This document shows positions 52,062 to 61,927 of a stretch of DNA of 64,000 bases, piece after piece. This DNA comes from JAFNAG01 sp963824985 (lineage in GTDB: Bacteria > Acidobacteriota > UBA6911). The stretch is taken from positions 248,001-312,000 of the forward strand of contig CAWGRQ010000024.1 of NCBI GenBank assembly GCA_963824985.1, read 5' to 3'. The notes beneath the pieces were generated by a model. The model was not told the DNA's origin. It did no database searches and was given only the letters and a program-made list of their open reading frames with translations. Numbering within the stretch: the first letter of the stretch is position 1; the number at the start of each line of letters is the position of its first letter. The translations under genes were made by a program, and so were the position numbers.

Positions 52062-53555
52062 TTACAGGATTTCGATCTGACGTTCCAATGTGCAGATACG
52101 ATTGCTGATCGTGTCGGTGATGCGCACCGCGATCCGGTATTTTCCCGGCGCCAGGCTGGAGAGCGGGATGGCTTTGCTGATGGCGATGCTGTGGCCCTCC
52201 GGGAACTGATGCTCCAATTCCGGGCCGACCGGGAACCTGGTGCCGTCCGGAGCTTCCAGCAGATAGGAAGTCTCCACATTCGGTTTGCCCGTCGTGGTGT
52301 CCAGATCGAGATCGTACACTTCCAGATAAAGTCCGAGGCTGTATTTGCGCGGATAGGCGGCCTTCAGGTTGGGAACCACCTTCAGAGGTCCAAGAACGAA
52401 CTCTTCGCCACGGCTTTTTGGGGGGGCCAGCTGGATGACATCCGCGCAGATCAACGAACTAGTATTGAGCGCTCCCTCTACATAGGGTGGAATCCAAAAA
52501 CTCGACTCCTGGGTGCCCATCCTTCCGGAATTCACATTCTTGACCAGCAGAACCAGCTTGTACCGCCCGGCCGGCAACGGAATGACCGTCTGGTGATACG
52601 TGCGTTGCTTCAAGAGATCCGGCAGGGTGAAATTCCCGGATGACGATTTGAAGCTGTCGTCGAGCTGATACACTATCTCCCCGCTGAGATTCGAAATAGC
52701 GGCGTATATCTGGATCTCCGATTCGAAGAAACCATCTTTTCCCAAATACATGAGCTGGTCGTTGGGAACGGTTACGGTGAGGGGAACCGCGTACAGATCC
52801 GGGGTCATCCGGATAAAGGCAGTGCTCGATTCGAAGGAGAGAGTGCTATAGGTGACCTTTACGCGGACATCCTCTCTTAACTGCGGAAATTGGAGCACCG
52901 GCGGGGCCTGCAGCTTGGACCACACGGTGAGGCGTTCGAATGGCATCTCCTTGGCACGGGGGGTCACGCGCTGCAGCGGCTGCTCGCCGCGAGCCCAGTA
53001 AAATACGTCCTTCTTATTGGCGTCCGTTTCGAGGACGTAGAGACCCGTTCCGGAGCGATCGACAAACTCGATCGTGATGTCCTGCCCGATACCCGGGATA
53101 GAATCGTATTCCCAGGTCTCAAAGGCATAGGTGGTGATGGTATCGCCGCCCATGTTGGCCGGCTTCGTGTAGCGGCCTCCCATGGGGCGCGCGTCGCGGC
53201 GGTTCGGCGGGCCGTAAAGGATATAGATGCGCCCGCGATCACTTTTCCATCCCGAGATTCCGGCATGAAAGTACTCATTGGCGTAAGCCACGCGCCGCGA
53301 GACCTCTTCACGGAATGCGCCCGGCCGACCCATTCCTGCGTCTCGCCGTCTCCAGAAATCTTCCATGAAACGCTCCCGTTCCTCTTCGGTCGTGAGGCGC
53401 TGGTACACCTGGCGCTCTTGCTCGGTGATGAAGTACTGAACCTCAGTCTGAAGCCACTCCCTCGCCTTTTCGGCCGGGGCCGGCTTCTGCTGTGCGGCTG
53501 CAGAGAGAAGGAGTGAGACGAGGATGATCGCGGAAGCGGTGAATCGGAAAAACAT
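52062..53555 (-). CDS. GWxTD domain-containing exported protein
   Basis: The 497-residue protein belongs to the GWxTD family, which is common in Acidobacteriota, Bacteroidetes and relatives; function is unknown. It has a signal peptide (FFRFTASAIILVSLLLSAAA), then the family region WLQTEVQYFITEQERQVYQR, TTEEERERFMEDFWRRRD, RRVAYANEYF with GISGWKSDRGRIYILYGPPN, the motif that names the family (here GWKSD), and a beta-rich C-terminal half. ATG 53555 was chosen; the frame's upstream part reads through a repeat. It is intact, unlike its neighbours, and may be co-expressed with the TonB receptor upstream. Confidence 0.87.
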   Translation of the reverse strand: MFFRFTASAIILVSLLLSAAAQQKPAPAEKAREWLQTEVQYFITEQERQVYQRLTTEEERERFMEDFWRRRDAGMGRPGAFREEVSRRVAYANEYFHAGISGWKSDRGRIYILYGPPNRRDARPMGGRYTKPANMGGDTITTYAFETWEYDSIPGIGQDITIEFVDRSGTGLYVLETDANKKDVFYWARGEQPLQRVTPRAKEMPFERLTVWSKLQAPPVLQFPQLREDVRVKVTYSTLSFESSTAFIRMTPDLYAVPLTVTVPNDQLMYLGKDGFFESEIQIYAAISNLSGEIVYQLDDSFKSSSGNFTLPDLLKQRTYHQTVIPLPAGRYKLVLLVKNVNSGRMGTQESSFWIPPYVEGALNTSSLICADVIQLAPPKSRGEEFVLGPLKVVPNLKAAYPRKYSLGLYLEVYDLDLDTTTGKPNVETSYLLEAPDGTRFPVGPELEHQFPEGHSIAISKAIPLSSLAPGKYRIAVRITDTISNRICTLERQIEIL

Positions 53556-53639
53556 CGAAAATCTCTGCCCTGACCCGTGCTTCGGAGCACTCAATCTTGC
53601 CGGTACCGCTCTCGAGGACCGACACATGACATCAGAGCC

Positions 53640-53821
53640 TGCTCCGAAAATAGGCTCTGCACTCACCGACAATCGGGGTCGGCATCGGAATCGGGGTCGC
53701 TATCGATATCGAAACCGGGACCGACCCCGATTCCGATAGCGATCCCGACGGCATCTCCCCTGCTGCCAGTCTTTTTCATGCGTCACCGGGTGCGCCACGG
53801 CGCATGAGGAGCTGCTGCTCC
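53640..53821. repeat. dispersed repeat family A, copy A2
   Basis: On the complementary strand this 182-bp unit matches 11802-11980 closely over about 115 bp, from the GCGCC/GGCGC palindrome through CATGAAAAAGACTGGCAGCA to ATCGATAGCGA. Both ends carry GGAGCAG-type words (TGCTCCGAAAAT at left, GAGGAGCTGCTGCTCC at right). It is non-coding and fills the gap between the GWxTD gene and the broken TonB receptor gene. Confidence 0.7.
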
Positions 53822-53888
53822 AAGGAAAGTGTGGCGCGGGGGCCTGTTCCCCCGCGCCACTGCGTCTGAGCATAGTACAGCAATTCCG

Positions 53889-56800
53889 CTAGAAGATGAA
53901 GCGGATACCCAGCTGGGCCTGGAATGGAGACGAGGATTCGGTACCGTAAGTCCCACTCGCCGGTCCCAGGGTGGACATGTACTGGGTCGAAAGGACGTTT
54001 CCTGAGAAGTTCCGCCCGAAGTTAGTCCGGTTTGTGATGTTGAACGTTTCGAAGTAGAACCCCAGGCTCATCCCCTCACGGACCTTCGCCAAGCTGATGA
54101 ATTTTGTGACGCGCAGATCCATCACGAAAAACCGGCCCGACTGCCAGTTGCCGTCGAGGTCGTACCCGCCGTGCTGCCCGTTCCTGGTCACACCCTGCGG
54201 GCACGTCCGGCCATTGGGAGCAGTTGCTCCGGGAATGCAGAGATCATTGTTAGTCCCATCCTTGTTGGCATCGGCGCCGGCCGTCAGCGTATACGGCCTG
54301 GATGAGGCCAACTGCAGAATCGGGGCAACCTGGAATCCGTAAGGAATGTCAAACACACCGGACCAGACGAAGCGATGCCGCTCGTCACGGACGGTGGCCA
54401 CATAGTCGTCCGGGGTCGAGGTAGTTCGTCTGGTTGTACGGGCGGTGCCGCCGAATTCGCCGGAACCACCTGCCATACCCGCGCGCCCGCGAAAGCGTGT
54501 ACGAACTCTGGAAGGTGAGGTGGTGCGACAGGCGCTTGCGGACGCCTATGTTGAGTCCGTCGTAGCTCGATCGGTTGACCGATGCCGCGTTGTTACGTCG
54601 GCGAACCGGTTCGATGGCATGCCGCTGCCGCGAGAGCACGCTCGACCGGATGCGCGGGTTCGATCCATCCGCCTTCACGATCCTGTAGTTGAGCGCGGAT
54701 CGTGCGGTTTTCGTGGGTGTTGAGCGACATGGGTGTAATCCGCCTTCCAGCACGAAGTCCTTGGCGAACTCCTTCGTGAATCCGATGTTGAACTGCTGGG
54801 CAATGGGCTCACATAATCGGGATCAATCAGGCGGCCGTTGAGCCGGCCGGGAAGCTTGGTTCAGCCGGTGTCGGGATGGAGCGGGAGAGGGGTGGGTTGA
54901 CCAACCCGAAAGTAGGCATGTCGCCCTTCCCGATGCGGCTGTTAGCCAAAGTCACGACATTTCCAAAGATGGTCGGGAAGCTCTGCTGCATCGCAAACAG
55001 GTTGATGTTGTTGAACAACTGATCGTAGTACATTCCGTAGCCACCGCGGATGACCGTCTTGCCCTCCCCCGTCGGATCGAAAGCAAAGCCGATCCGTGGA
55101 GAGAAGTTGTTCAAGTCGTCAGTCGGCAGCCTTCCCTTGAAGCCGTTGGTTAGCGGATGGTTGAGCTTCTGTGATGATCGGGTATGTGCGGCCGTTATTG
55201 CAGAATCTTCCGGCCCCGACCAGGCCGAGATCGACGTCGTAGCGCACTCCCATGTTGATCGTCAGCTTTCGGCTGACTCTCCAGTCATCCTGGAAATAGC
55301 CGGCTGACGAAGTTGATCCAGTTCGGATACGTGTACCGGGAGTCACAAGCGGATGGCTCTCCGTAATGCCCGACACAATGCCCGGGGTTGTGAAGCCCTG
55401 GGGATATTTTGTCTTGTCGTTCAGGATGATCGGACGGGCTGTCGAAGAAGGAGACCAGGGGAACCGGATTGTAACCGAAGAACCCGCCCAGCCACGGCTC
55501 AGCGACCCAATCGACTCCGAATCTGAACCCATGGCTTCCCCGATTCCAGCTTGACGGAGTCCTTGATCTGCCACTTTCTTCTGGAACGTTTGCTGCGGTA
55601 CGTTGCCCGTTTGTCCCGTAGCCCACTGAGGCGAACGCTCACCGTCACCGGCGAGTAATTATCGGTGTCGATCAGGTTATTCCAGTAGGAGGATCCCCAC
55701 ACGAACTGGTTGACGATTTTGGGGCCCAAAGTTGAACTCAGCACCGCCGACATCAGGTAATTTCGGTTTGTGTTGTAGTTGATGCTGGTCAGGTCCGTTG
55801 GCGCCTGGTCGTTTTCGTTGCGATCCGAACTGTTGTTCCAGGTCAAGTAGGCGTTGTTATTGGTGTTGATCATCCAATCTGCCGTGCCGTCCACATGGTG
55901 CGTTTGTAGGGCTGGGGCAGTTGCTCGGCCGGACTCGGCGTGGCGCCATAGATGCTGATCTTGGCGTCCGCGAGCAGCCTGCAGCTCGGCGACGGTGTTC
56001 GGAGGGAATGATGGTGAATGTGCTTTCCTGCATGCGCTCAATGATGAAGAAGAAGAAGGCTTTCTCCTTCTTGATCGGACCGCCAATGGAACCGCCATAC
56101 TGCCAGCGCCGGAAGGGCGGGCTTATCCTTGCTGCTGCTTCTTGGACCAATAGTCGTTGGCATTGAAGATCTTGTCGCGGTTGAATGTGAACCAGCTACC
56201 ATGGAAGTCGTTTGATCCGGACTTGGTCACGATCGAAAGCAGGCCGCCCTGAGAGCGGCCGTCGGCGGCGGAGAACCGCTGGGTTTTCAGCGCGAATTCC
56301 TGCACTCCATCCAGCGAGACGTTCTGCACCCAGCCGCCGACTGAGTTGTCTTTGTTTTCGATGCCGTCCACGGTGGTTTCCATGTTGCGGCCACCGGCGC
56401 CGCCTACCGAAATCGCGCCAATGCGGGTCTTGGTCGGGTCCCAGGAAGTCACCGGCCGCGCGCCCGGAAGCAACATTGCCAGAGCGGAAAAATTCCGGGA
56501 ATTGAGCGGCAAATTGACGACTTCGCGGCTTTCAATGACGCCGCCGACGTCTGTCTTAGTAGTCTCGACGAGCGGTGCGATTTCAGAGACGATCACGGTC
56601 GTCTGAGTCCCCGCCGGCTGGAGCACCACGTTGACATCGGTCGTCCGGCCCACGTTTACGATCACGCTCTTTACTTCATAGGCGCCAAAGCCGGCCAGCT
56701 CGGCTTTGAAGGAATAGGTCCCGGGTGTCAGGCCCGGAAAGCGGAATGACCCACTGCCTTCCGAAACCACGACCGACTCGAACCCTGTCGCTGTGTTCTT

Positions 56801-56950
56801 GATGGTTATGGTCACACCGGGAACAACCGCCGCCGATTTATCGGTAACCGTTCCCTGAATCTGCCCTTTTTCGCCGCCCTGACTGAACAGCATCGGGATC
56901 GCGATCAGAAAGGCGAGCAAAACGAAAACTACAAAACGAGGATTGAACAT
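53889..56950 (-). pseudogene. Oar-like TonB-dependent receptor, multiply frameshifted
   Basis: Minus-strand frames together describe an outer-membrane receptor of about 1000 residues. The intact first part (56950-56123) has a signal peptide, a carboxypeptidase-regulatory-like domain (GQIQGTVTDKSAAVVPGVTI, GSFRFPGLTPGTYSFKAEL) and a plug domain (VVNLPLNSRNFSALAMLLPG, LLSIVTKSGSNDFHGSWF). The barrel is scattered over later frames: GGSIGGPIKKEKAFFFF, YLTWNNSSDRNEND, YFQDDWRVSRKLTINMGVR, FSPRIGFAFDPTGEGKTVI, LSHHLTFQSSYTLSRA and YFETFNITNRTNFG, with the terminal FQAQLGIRFIF typical of the last strand. At least six frame changes occur. The start codon has AGGGGG at 6 bases. Confidence 0.75.
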
Positions 56951-57300
56951 TCAAAACCCCCTGAGAACAAATGTGCAATTCGTTGAATGCACCAGAGGCT
57001 GGGATTGGAGCGCGCCCAGCCTCCACAGCGGCCTCTGCAGCTGCAAAAGCAACCTGAGACTTGAAAAAAGCCCACGACGTTTGCTCTTTTCCCGCAGGGA
57101 ACCATCCTGAAACCGGATGTTGTGTCGAACCCGCGCTCAGGGATGGCCGCGAGCGTAAACGACATTCCGATGCCGGAATACGACGGAAATCCGCATGCGC
57201 GTCGTTCTGCCTGGTGCGCCATACACCAAGGCCCGCGACTCGGGTGATTGCCTCCGTCGGATCCTCTGATCCAAGTAATTTGGTGTTATTTCAGATTGTG
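56951..57300. other. intergenic region, no gene seen
   Basis: This 350-base stretch upstream of the TonB receptor contains no convincing coding frame. A promoter for that gene should lie here, but I cannot locate good -35 and -10 boxes. Confidence 0.35.
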
Positions 57301-57612
57301 CTATCCTAAATACAATCGGAGGTATTGGCAAGCGGATTTAATCAACTGCCCCAAAATTTTTAAACCATGGGGACAGTCACCACAATTCCCCAAATGTTGG
57401 AAATGAAACGGCCCGCGAGCTTCCACTTTGGGTGAAGTGACTGTGATTGTCGCAAGCTCCTCCAGGCTTATGGCTGAAAGCGCGGTGAGGTCCAGATCTT
57501 CGGAGAAGCGCAACTGCGGAAGGTGCGTATGGTGAAGCACCGTCCCTCCTTTGAAAACAAGGCTATCTTTAAGCGAAGATTCGTAGATTATCTTCGAGGA
57601 AAACGTGGGCAC
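57301..57612 (-). pseudogene. fragment of an AbiEii/AbiGii-type nucleotidyltransferase toxin
   Basis: The 103-residue frame (GTG start) contains DSLVFKGGTVLHHTHLPQLRF and RFSEDLDLTALSAISLEELA, which is the nucleotidyltransferase signature (GGT...SEDLD) of AbiEii-like toxins. Such toxins are typically about 300 residues, so this is only the N-terminal third. It overlaps the HTH antitoxin remnant by 44 bases and ends at 57301 without the rest of the domain. It is a degraded toxin gene. Confidence 0.6.
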
Positions 57613-57802
57613 CCACCGTTTTGTGCATCCTTGCTGGCGTCCATATCGTTTTCACAGCAGCCTGCTTGTATCGGCCGGCCGCAATCCGTTCCTGAACCTG
57701 AATCATAAGGTCCGCCCTGATCTTAAGGTGCTCCGCTTCTTCCACATCAAAGCCGAGGTCACAGAAGACATTGCGGCTGGATCGGGTAATCTTGAGACTC
57801 AT
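57569..57802 (-). pseudogene. remnant of a HigA-like HTH antitoxin
   Basis: ATG 57802 starts a frame with SLKITRSSRNVFCDLGFDVE and EEAEHLKIRADLMIQVQERI, typical of the N-terminus of small XRE/HigA-type antitoxins. The helix-turn-helix should follow but the sequence turns into an unrelated stretch (WTPARMHKTVGAHVFLEDN) instead. It is truncated or rearranged, and sits next to the toxin fragment above, so a whole TA module appears to have been disrupted. Confidence 0.55.
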
Positions 57803-57912
57803 GATTTGCCTGCTTTCATCGGGCGGTGGTCGCCCGTTTTCTTGCCAGCAGCGCCGAGAGACGCTCCCTGCGTCGGTCCGAACCACGCCAATATTATAGC
57901 CAGGGCCCGGAT

Positions 57913-58311
57913 TTACCAGAGGGTTTGAACGTGGGAATAATTGCGGATGGCCTTATCCTTCGTTATCAGTAAGCCGCCATGATGCCGGACCGTGGCCACG
58001 ATGATCTGGTCGGCAGGATCTCCGTGGAAGGGCCTGGGCAATTCGCAGCTTTCCAGCAAGATTTCATTGGTGATCTCGGCGATCAACAATCCTTCGACCT
58101 CCAAGGCCTGCCTCACCCATTGGCGCAACGGGCGATCAAACACCAACTGTCCCTTTTCCGCCTTTTTTGCCAGTTCCCAGATGGAAATGGCCGACAGCCA
58201 GACGGCATCTTGTTCCACGGCTTGTCGGATCGCGCTGAGGGCGCGAGACGACAGCCTGCGATCCCGTGTCACCCACCATATCCAGGCATGGGTATCAAGG
58301 AAGATCCGCAT
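57913..58311 (-). CDS. PIN-domain toxin of a type II toxin-antitoxin pair
   Basis: The 132-residue PIN protein is a predicted ribonuclease. Its acidic residues are in IFLDTHAW (Asp6), ISIWELAKKAEKG (Glu), and GDPADQIIVATVRHHG (Asp), followed by TKDKAIRNY. The gene overlaps its antitoxin by 17 bases, a usual arrangement. The ATG at 58311 follows the antitoxin's last codons. It looks intact. The RNA target is not deducible. Confidence 0.9.
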   Translation of the reverse strand: MRIFLDTHAWIWWVTRDRRLSSRALSAIRQAVEQDAVWLSAISIWELAKKAEKGQLVFDRPLRQWVRQALEVEGLLIAEITNEILLESCELPRPFHGDPADQIIVATVRHHGGLLITKDKAIRNYSHVQTLW

Positions 58312-58522
58312 CCCATCTCTCTCCGGTCCGAAAAGGATCTCCCCGCTCTTTCAGAATGCTCCCCTCGAGGCTCGCATTGCGGTCGTCTCCGGACGCGTAC
58401 GGCACCACCTTGACAATCGGCTTTTTGCGCTTGCTCACGATGATCGGGGTTTTGGTGCGTGCGACCGTGTCCATGATCTTGAGACATTGGTCTTTGAATT
58501 TGCCGGCGCTGATATCTTTCAT
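58295..58522 (-). CDS. Phd/YefM-type antitoxin
   Basis: The 75-residue protein has the Phd/YefM N-terminal DNA-binding fold (MKDISAGKFKDQCLKIMDTV), a middle TPIIVSKRKKPIVKVVPY typical of the family, and a flexible C-terminus that should bind the PIN toxin. It overlaps the toxin gene by 17 bases. It is probably autoregulatory with the toxin. The ATG at 58522 lies in an AT-rich stretch (58520-58545), a likely promoter. Confidence 0.87.
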   Translation of the reverse strand: MKDISAGKFKDQCLKIMDTVARTKTPIIVSKRKKPIVKVVPYASGDDRNASLEGSILKERGDPFRTGERWDADLP

Positions 58523-58572
58523 GTATTAAATATAGCCATGGCCATGTGGCCATGTCAATGCAGGAAAGGGCG

Positions 58573-58614
58573 CCTGGTTATAGTGTCCCCGCGTTCAGGG
58601 ACAGCATAACCAGG
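58573..58614. repeat. palindromic repeat family F, copy 2
   Basis: Arms CCTGGTTATAGTGTCCC and GGGACAGCATAACCAGG match at 15 of 17 positions around an 8-base loop. The arms are the same as at 46915-46970. It lies between the antitoxin gene start and the end of the GH127 gene, both on the minus strand. Confidence 0.6.
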
Positions 58615-58623
58615 CACGCATCG

Positions 58624-61600
58624 CTACTTCAAGGTCACGTTCAGATACACCGAATATCGCCCGTACGTTTCATAGAACGGCTTGAAGGCAACGTCCGCCG
58701 ATTTTGAAACGAAGGGTGCCGGGATCGCCCGTGATGGATTTCCCGATGTCGCCGGCGTCGAGCGTCACGGGGCGCCAGTCGGTTCGGGGCGCGGACTCTT
58801 CGGCAGCCAACAAAACCGGACCGTAGAATATGCTGGCGACATTGGGCTGATCCATGACCGGATCCAGATAAAAGTGGAACGGCATCCGGAGTTCGATCGT
58901 ATCGTTGTCCCGCCAGGTTCTGCGGAGCGTCAGATAGGTGCCCGGCACGGCTTTGACCGATTGCTCCCGGCCGTTGATCTTGACGAAGAAGCCGCGGGTC
59001 GCCCAGCGCGGCACGCGGACCTTGATGTCGAACTGGCCGCTGCCCTTGAGGACGATCTGGGTCGTATCGGCGTACGGGAAATCGGTGCGCTGCTTCACGA
59101 CCAGATTGCGCTCGGTCCAGTTCAGCGTGGATGGAACGAAGAGGTTGACGTAGAGCGTTTTGTCGTCGGCGCCCTTGAAGTAAATGGAATCCTGGAGCTT
59201 GGTGCTGCTTTCGAGCGCGGTGCCGTTGCAGCAGGTGAAACCGCTCATGTTGGCGTTGCCGAAATTGTTTCTGCGAGCCGGGATTGAGCGGGATATGGTA
59301 GGTGTTTCCCGCATTGTCCTCGGCGACGGAAGCGAGAATCTGGTTGTACAGCCCCTGCTCGTAGTGGTCCATGTATTTGGCGGTCTGATCGAACATGAAG
59401 AGCTGGCGGTCCAGCTTCAGGAGATTGTAGGTGCAACAGGTTTCGCACTGCCCGCCGCTGGCGAACCCGTTCTCGAAAAGCGTGTCGGGCTCGGCGGTGA
59501 AGCATTCGGCGTTGTTCGGAACGCGGGCGCCGGCGACGCCGCCGATGCTGTACATGTAACTGTTGGTCACGATATTCCAGAAATTGTCGGCGATCCGGTA
59601 GTAGGGGAATTCTCGCGTGTCGCGGAAGGTTTCCAGCGCTCCCGTGATCTGCGGGATGTGCATGTTGGCGTGCTTGCCGCGAATCGTATCGACATTCTTG
59701 GCCAGGCCGTGATCGTGCTCGGCGTTGCCGTAGAAGAAATTGATGTTGTCGAACAGCTTGGCGCATTCGAGGAACTGCTGATCTTTGGTGAGCCGGGAGA
59801 GGCGCGCCAGGACTTCGTTCATGCCGCCGTACTCGCCGGCGATATAACGGTTCCACATGCTGATGCGCGTTTCCGCCGGAAGCGCCTTGAGCCGGGCATA
59901 GGCCCAGGATCCCATGTTCCTGGCGATCTCCAGGGCCTTCTGGTTGCCGCCGACCTCGTAGCAATCGAGCAGGCCGGCGAGGATCTTGTGCAGGGTGTAG
60001 TAAGGGGCCCAGATCTGGCGTGTTCTGGGCGCCGTACGTGGCGCCCTGCTCGAGCATGATGAACTGGTCGGGAGGGTAGGCGCTGATGAATCCCCTGCCC
60101 CAGTTCCAGTAATCGGTCCGGATGGCATCGGCCCGGAGATTGGAATCGTAGCCGGTACGGCCGGGGCCGGGCGGGACGGCGGTCGGATCGGCATTGAACT
60201 CGCCGCCCTCCTTCGCGGGCCTGCCGGATTTCTGGGAGAGATCGTAAAGGGTATCGATGAGGTAGTTCATCTTCTGGAGGAAATTCGCCCGCAACGTTTC
60301 ATCGTAGGTCGTGCCGGCGTAGGCCTGGGCGATGGCGGACAGATAGTGACCGGTGGCGTGGCCGCGCAAGGCGGGTCGTCTGGTTGTCCCATCCACCCAG
60401 CGGCTTGACGCCTTCGGGCTGCTTCTGGCCGAACGCGTCCCTGAAATTGTACAGGAAGTTGTCGGGATTGGTTGTCGCCAGGGTGCGGATGAACTTATCG
60501 CGGTTCTTGATGAATTGCGTGTCGCGCCGCTTGGTGTCCTGCTCCAAAACGACCTGGCCGAGCGGGAACGACTCGACCAGGCGCTCGGGAACGGGCGCGG
60601 CTTTCGCGGCCGCTTTCACGGTCACCGTGGCTTTGGGTTGGAATGGAGTGCCGGGCACCTTGCCGGTCACGGTGTAAATGCCCGGCTTCAGGACCTCGCT
60701 ATTGTCTTTGGGCGACGGCCAGACCACGCGGACATCCGGGCCCTTGGCTTTGTTGCGGTACACGGCGGGGATGTTATACGGCAGCCGGGGGAGCTGGCCA
60801 ATGATCGTCTCGGCCTTGACATCGGGTACTGATTCCAATGGGATCGCGGTGGGCAGCACGATTATCCTTCGGGGCCGCAATAACCGGGGGGGCTGGTCTG
60901 TTTCCACGGCCCTGACCGCCACCGGCACCGGCGGCCTGAGGGCCCGATAAGGCGTTGTTGCGAATCGTGGCCACCTGCTGGTCGCTCAGCGCGATGCGGT
61001 AGATGCGGACATCGCGCACTCTGGCATTGAGGGTGGCATCGGCGTCATTCTGCGAGCGGCCGATGTAGAGGCGGTTCGCATCCGTGGAGGTCTGGTTGAA
61101 TACATGCGCCGCGTTCACGGTGACGTTCGTAGCCTGGCCGACCCTGGCGCCGTTGAGATAGCTGGTCAGGGTGCGATTGGGCGGATCCAGCACGACGGCG
61201 ACGTGGACCCACTGATTCTGCGGGAATCGTCGCGCCCGTTTGTTCCAACACGCGCTGCAGCGCCGGAGCCGATATAAGCGCGGAAGCCCGCGTCGGGACC
61301 GGATTCAGTCAGGACGGCAGAGAGACTGTTGGAGGCGTTCTGACCGAAATCGAAGAACCGCTGTCCGGTCACATCGGAATTAAGTAAAATCCAGCCCGTG
61401 ACGCTGATCGTGTCTTCGCCAGTCAGGGCCTTGCCTGGGAGTTGGACATGGCTGCCATCGCCCGGCAGGTTCAGGACGTTACCGAACCGGCTGTCCTGGA
61501 CAAAAGCCGCCCCAGACCCACGCAGCGTCGCATGCAAGGTGTTCCTCGACCTGTCCTCCGCGTTGCCGTTAAATATATAACGGGCTATGAGGGCGGTTTC

Positions 61601-61723
61601 GCCGATCCCATCAAGAAACTGGTCGCCTCCTCCGACGTTTTGAGCCATCTCTCGCTCCGTAAACGCCGGCGAAACAGTGACTATCGTCAAGACTAAAATA
61701 AGGAAGATCCGCATTTTTGTCAT
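58624..61723 (-). pseudogene. LamG domain plus GH127 beta-L-arabinofuranosidase, multiply frameshifted
   Basis: GH127 (DUF1680) enzymes release beta-L-arabinofuranose from plant glycans. The start at ATG 61723 gives a signal peptide (MRIFLILVLTIVTVSPAF) and a LamG-like domain (ARYIFNGNAEDRSRNTLHA, NLPGDGSHVQLPGKALTGED, then RTLTSYLNGARVGQATN). The GH127 parts occur over four or more later frames: ATGHYLSAIAQAYAG, APYYTLHKILAGLLDCYEVG, NRYIAGEYGGMNEVLARL, NFWNIVTNSYMYSIGG, CETCCTYNLLKLDRQLFMF and MSGFTCCNGTALESSTKLQ, the CCNGT region of the zinc site. The last piece ends YETYGRYSVYLNVTLK at the stop at 58624. At least five frame changes are present. Confidence 0.75.
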
Positions 61724-61927
61724 TATGATTGACCCCGTGATGCATGAAATCGTGAAACACTGAATTTCCGTTCCCAACGGTGCGGGCGGGATCGGGTTTG
61801 GAGGGCTCCGCGACGCATCGTCAGCCAAACTTCGTAACACATAGAGAAAGTAAAAACCAGTCTAAATGGAGGAGTGCGGCCTTTTCTCCATGAATAATCC
61901 AGGATCCCGGTGCCGCGCGCCGGCCAT

